NCBI GenBank assembly: GCA_021464525.1
Contig: JADRCO010000173.1
Span: forward strand, 1-45,744
From: Rhizophagus sp. LPA8_4_AMF
Taxonomy: Eukaryota > Glomeromycota > Glomeromycetes > Glomerales > Glomeraceae
DNA: 45,744 nucleotides
Direction of reading: 5' to 3'
A program made the translations under genes and the position numbers. This document shows positions 43,969-45,744 of the stretch, piece by piece (position 1 is the first letter of the stretch; each line of letters begins with the position of its first letter). Below the pieces are notes generated by a model, which searched no databases, was not told the origin of the DNA, and was given only the letters and a program-made list of their open reading frames with translations.

Positions 43969-45472
43969 CGATACGCGAAAACATGCGTTGCGTTTTAATT
44001 AAAAACATGCCTTATTTATCTCTATTTAATTTTGATGTGTATGATGTCATAAATAAATTTCTGTTATCAGTTATAAAATTTTTTTTTTGTAAAAATAATC
44101 TTTGTTATACAGTATAACAAATTGTGACATTAGATTAAATTTCGTTATGGTACCTTTGTGTTGACTACCGAGTCACTTATGCCCTAGTTACCTCCTTGTA
44201 AAAATTACTTGAGGGTAGAAAATTTTTTTGAATATCGTTGTTAAGTTTTACAATTTTTTTAATTAATATTCTTTTATCATGAAGCTATTTTTTTAAAAGC
44301 GAAATATATTTCATTTCTTAAGTATTAAATTAAATACGATAGAAAATTTGGTTATTAAGTGTAAATAATTTAGTCATAATAAATTTTAATAAATTTCAAA
44401 AAATCTTGAGCAATTCCCTATTTCGTGATTATCTTATTCCAATTGATTAAAAAAAAAAGGAATTTCATACTTTGAAATAAAATAAAAAAAATACGTTCCA
44501 TAAAATACAAATAACTCGATGGGTAGATTTTGTGCTATTTGTATATTAAATGTCCACATTCCACAAGCAGCTTTCTATAAACAGGACTCATCCGTCTCAT
44601 TAGAAAAATTCGGTATATTAAGAAATCCAATATATCGATTATAAATTGATTATTGCACTATAATAATTCGTTCCAGACTCTGGTAAATCGAAGATTCCGG
44701 TTTATCGAACGGTTTATCGAAGGTTCCGTTTATTTGAGACTGCCGGTGTAGTTTTTGTTTTGCAAAGGTATTTAACGTGCAATAAAGATGGAAAAATTGT
44801 AAGGGATTAAGACTTTAGGCAAACTTGGTATGATTTATTTCTTTTTCGCTTATAACTTATTTAAAGAAAATTAAATAATAATAGAATTTTTATCATCGTG
44901 TTATTTTAAAGTTTACTAGGCGATCTTTATTTTTCAAAATTTGAGAGTGGGGCAATTTTCTGTGACTTCCTTAAATCCTTAATAATGATTATTTTTATTT
45001 TTTATTATCATTAGAAACATCTCAGTTAAAACTCCATTTTGATATAATTTCACCTTAATTTTAAACATAAGTTACAGATAAATTTTTTTTTTATAATACT
45101 AATACTAATATACCACATTTATGTAAAAGTACTATCATTAGATTAATACTCAAACAAACCTTTTAGTTTAGCATAATTTCTCTTTATTTTTAATAATAAT
45201 AGGATGTTTAAAATATAAATTCCAAGTACGTTTATTACGTTTATTATATCGATATTTTACACATGTAATAGTTCCATAATAGTTTTACGATTTTTAATTA
45301 ATATTTATCAATAATTCAAAATATATATTTATAACTTTTAATTTCATCTTTTAAAAGCTTGGTGAAGACCGGAATTTATTTTTTATTTTATCTACTCAAC
45401 GTTTTTCATATTGACTATTCAATCGGAATTCGAAACTTAGGAAAATTTAAATTATTTATAAAAGTAAAAAAT
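43969..45472. other. AT-rich intergenic, possible element end
   Basis: Around 44590-44760 a group of TCGAA/TTCGG motifs ('GGTAAATCGAAGATTCCGG', 'GGTTTATCGAACGGTTTATC') resembles the ends of pogo/Tigger-like elements, but no complete inverted pair or flanking duplication could be fixed. Otherwise nothing was seen. Confidence 0.35.
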
Positions 45473-45590
45473 TGACCCGACCGTCCGGGAAAAACTTTTT
45501 TTTTTTTTTTTACAGCAAAATTCGAAATATAGTGGACACTTGAAAAATTTGATAGTCGAGATTGTCGGGTCGGGTAGTCGGGTTATTAAA
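45473..45590. mobile_element. CGGG-rich foldback element, second copy
   Basis: The left end GACCCGACCGTCCGGG and the right end TGTCGGGTCGGGTAGTCGGG are imperfect inverted repeats. The block GGACACTTGAAAAATTT is the inverse of TTTTCAAGTGTCC beside the element at 13465-13604. The open frame on the minus strand here is incidental. Confidence 0.5.
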
Positions 45591-45744
45591 AAAGATACAT
45601 AACACGTGGCATATATATATATGAATATAGTAAATAACGTAAATAACGTAGCATAAAGTATAATAAAGTACAATAATTATATTATCGTTTAGCTTTTTTA
45701 ATGTTCATATTGATAATTAAAAAGTTTATAAAATAGTTTATATA

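Noticed and set aside
43866-44117. 83-codon plus-strand frame, tyrosine and leucine rich
   Set aside because: Its first half is the 17-bp tandem repeat and the rest is AT-rich; no sign of a real protein.

Overview
The base composition (very A/T rich), compact introns with GTAAGT-like donors and YAG acceptors, kinase genes fused to long Sel1-like repeat (SLR) arrays, BED-finger/SLR genes and dense small inverted-repeat elements all point to an arbuscular mycorrhizal fungus of the Rhizophagus type (Glomeromycotina). This is a judgement from gene families and texture, not from a database match.

Five host genes can be supported. (1) 3899-4711 (+): a three-exon gene for a secreted cupredoxin-like protein with a poly-Asn linker and a hydrophobic C-terminus. 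(2) 14074-14997 (-) and (3) 24910-26172 (-): two paralogues joining a BED-type zinc finger to Sel1-like repeats; the second has lost the end of its repeat array to a frameshift. (4) 29853-34469 (-): a five-exon, 1306-residue protein kinase with 26 C-terminal Sel1-like repeats. (5) 38928-41237 (-): a ten-exon, 488-residue cytochrome P450 with every signature motif. For the three multi-exon genes the splice sites were chosen by hand, and reading phase closes exactly across all junctions.

Most of the rest is transposon debris. 2.3-3.5 kb holds a broken LINE (linker and start of the reverse transcriptase); 6.05-7.97 kb holds LINE 3' ends in tandem, one with an RNase H tail. Small inverted-repeat DNA elements are frequent. 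Several have clean target duplications: a hAT-like element at 29027-29526 (8 bp), and Mutator-like elements at 35318-35866 and 19658-20704 (9 bp), the latter nested inside an older element. A Harbinger/PIF-like pair sits at 23115-23642 and 24201-24470. Recurrent short palindromes (AATTCTGGCCAGAATT and TCACGTGA) mark several elements.

The left (0-2.3 kb), middle (15-24 kb) and right (41.2-45.7 kb) parts are mostly non-coding. Coding-like but broken stretches of unknown origin lie near 8.9-10.5 kb and 11.45-11.95 kb. The genes do not form an operon-like unit. The common thread is SLR proteins: TPR-like helical scaffolds attached to a kinase in one case and to a transposase-type DNA-binding finger in two others. 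The BED-SLR pair share 5' and 3' flanks, so they are segmental duplicates, and one small transposon inserted into only one of the two copies.
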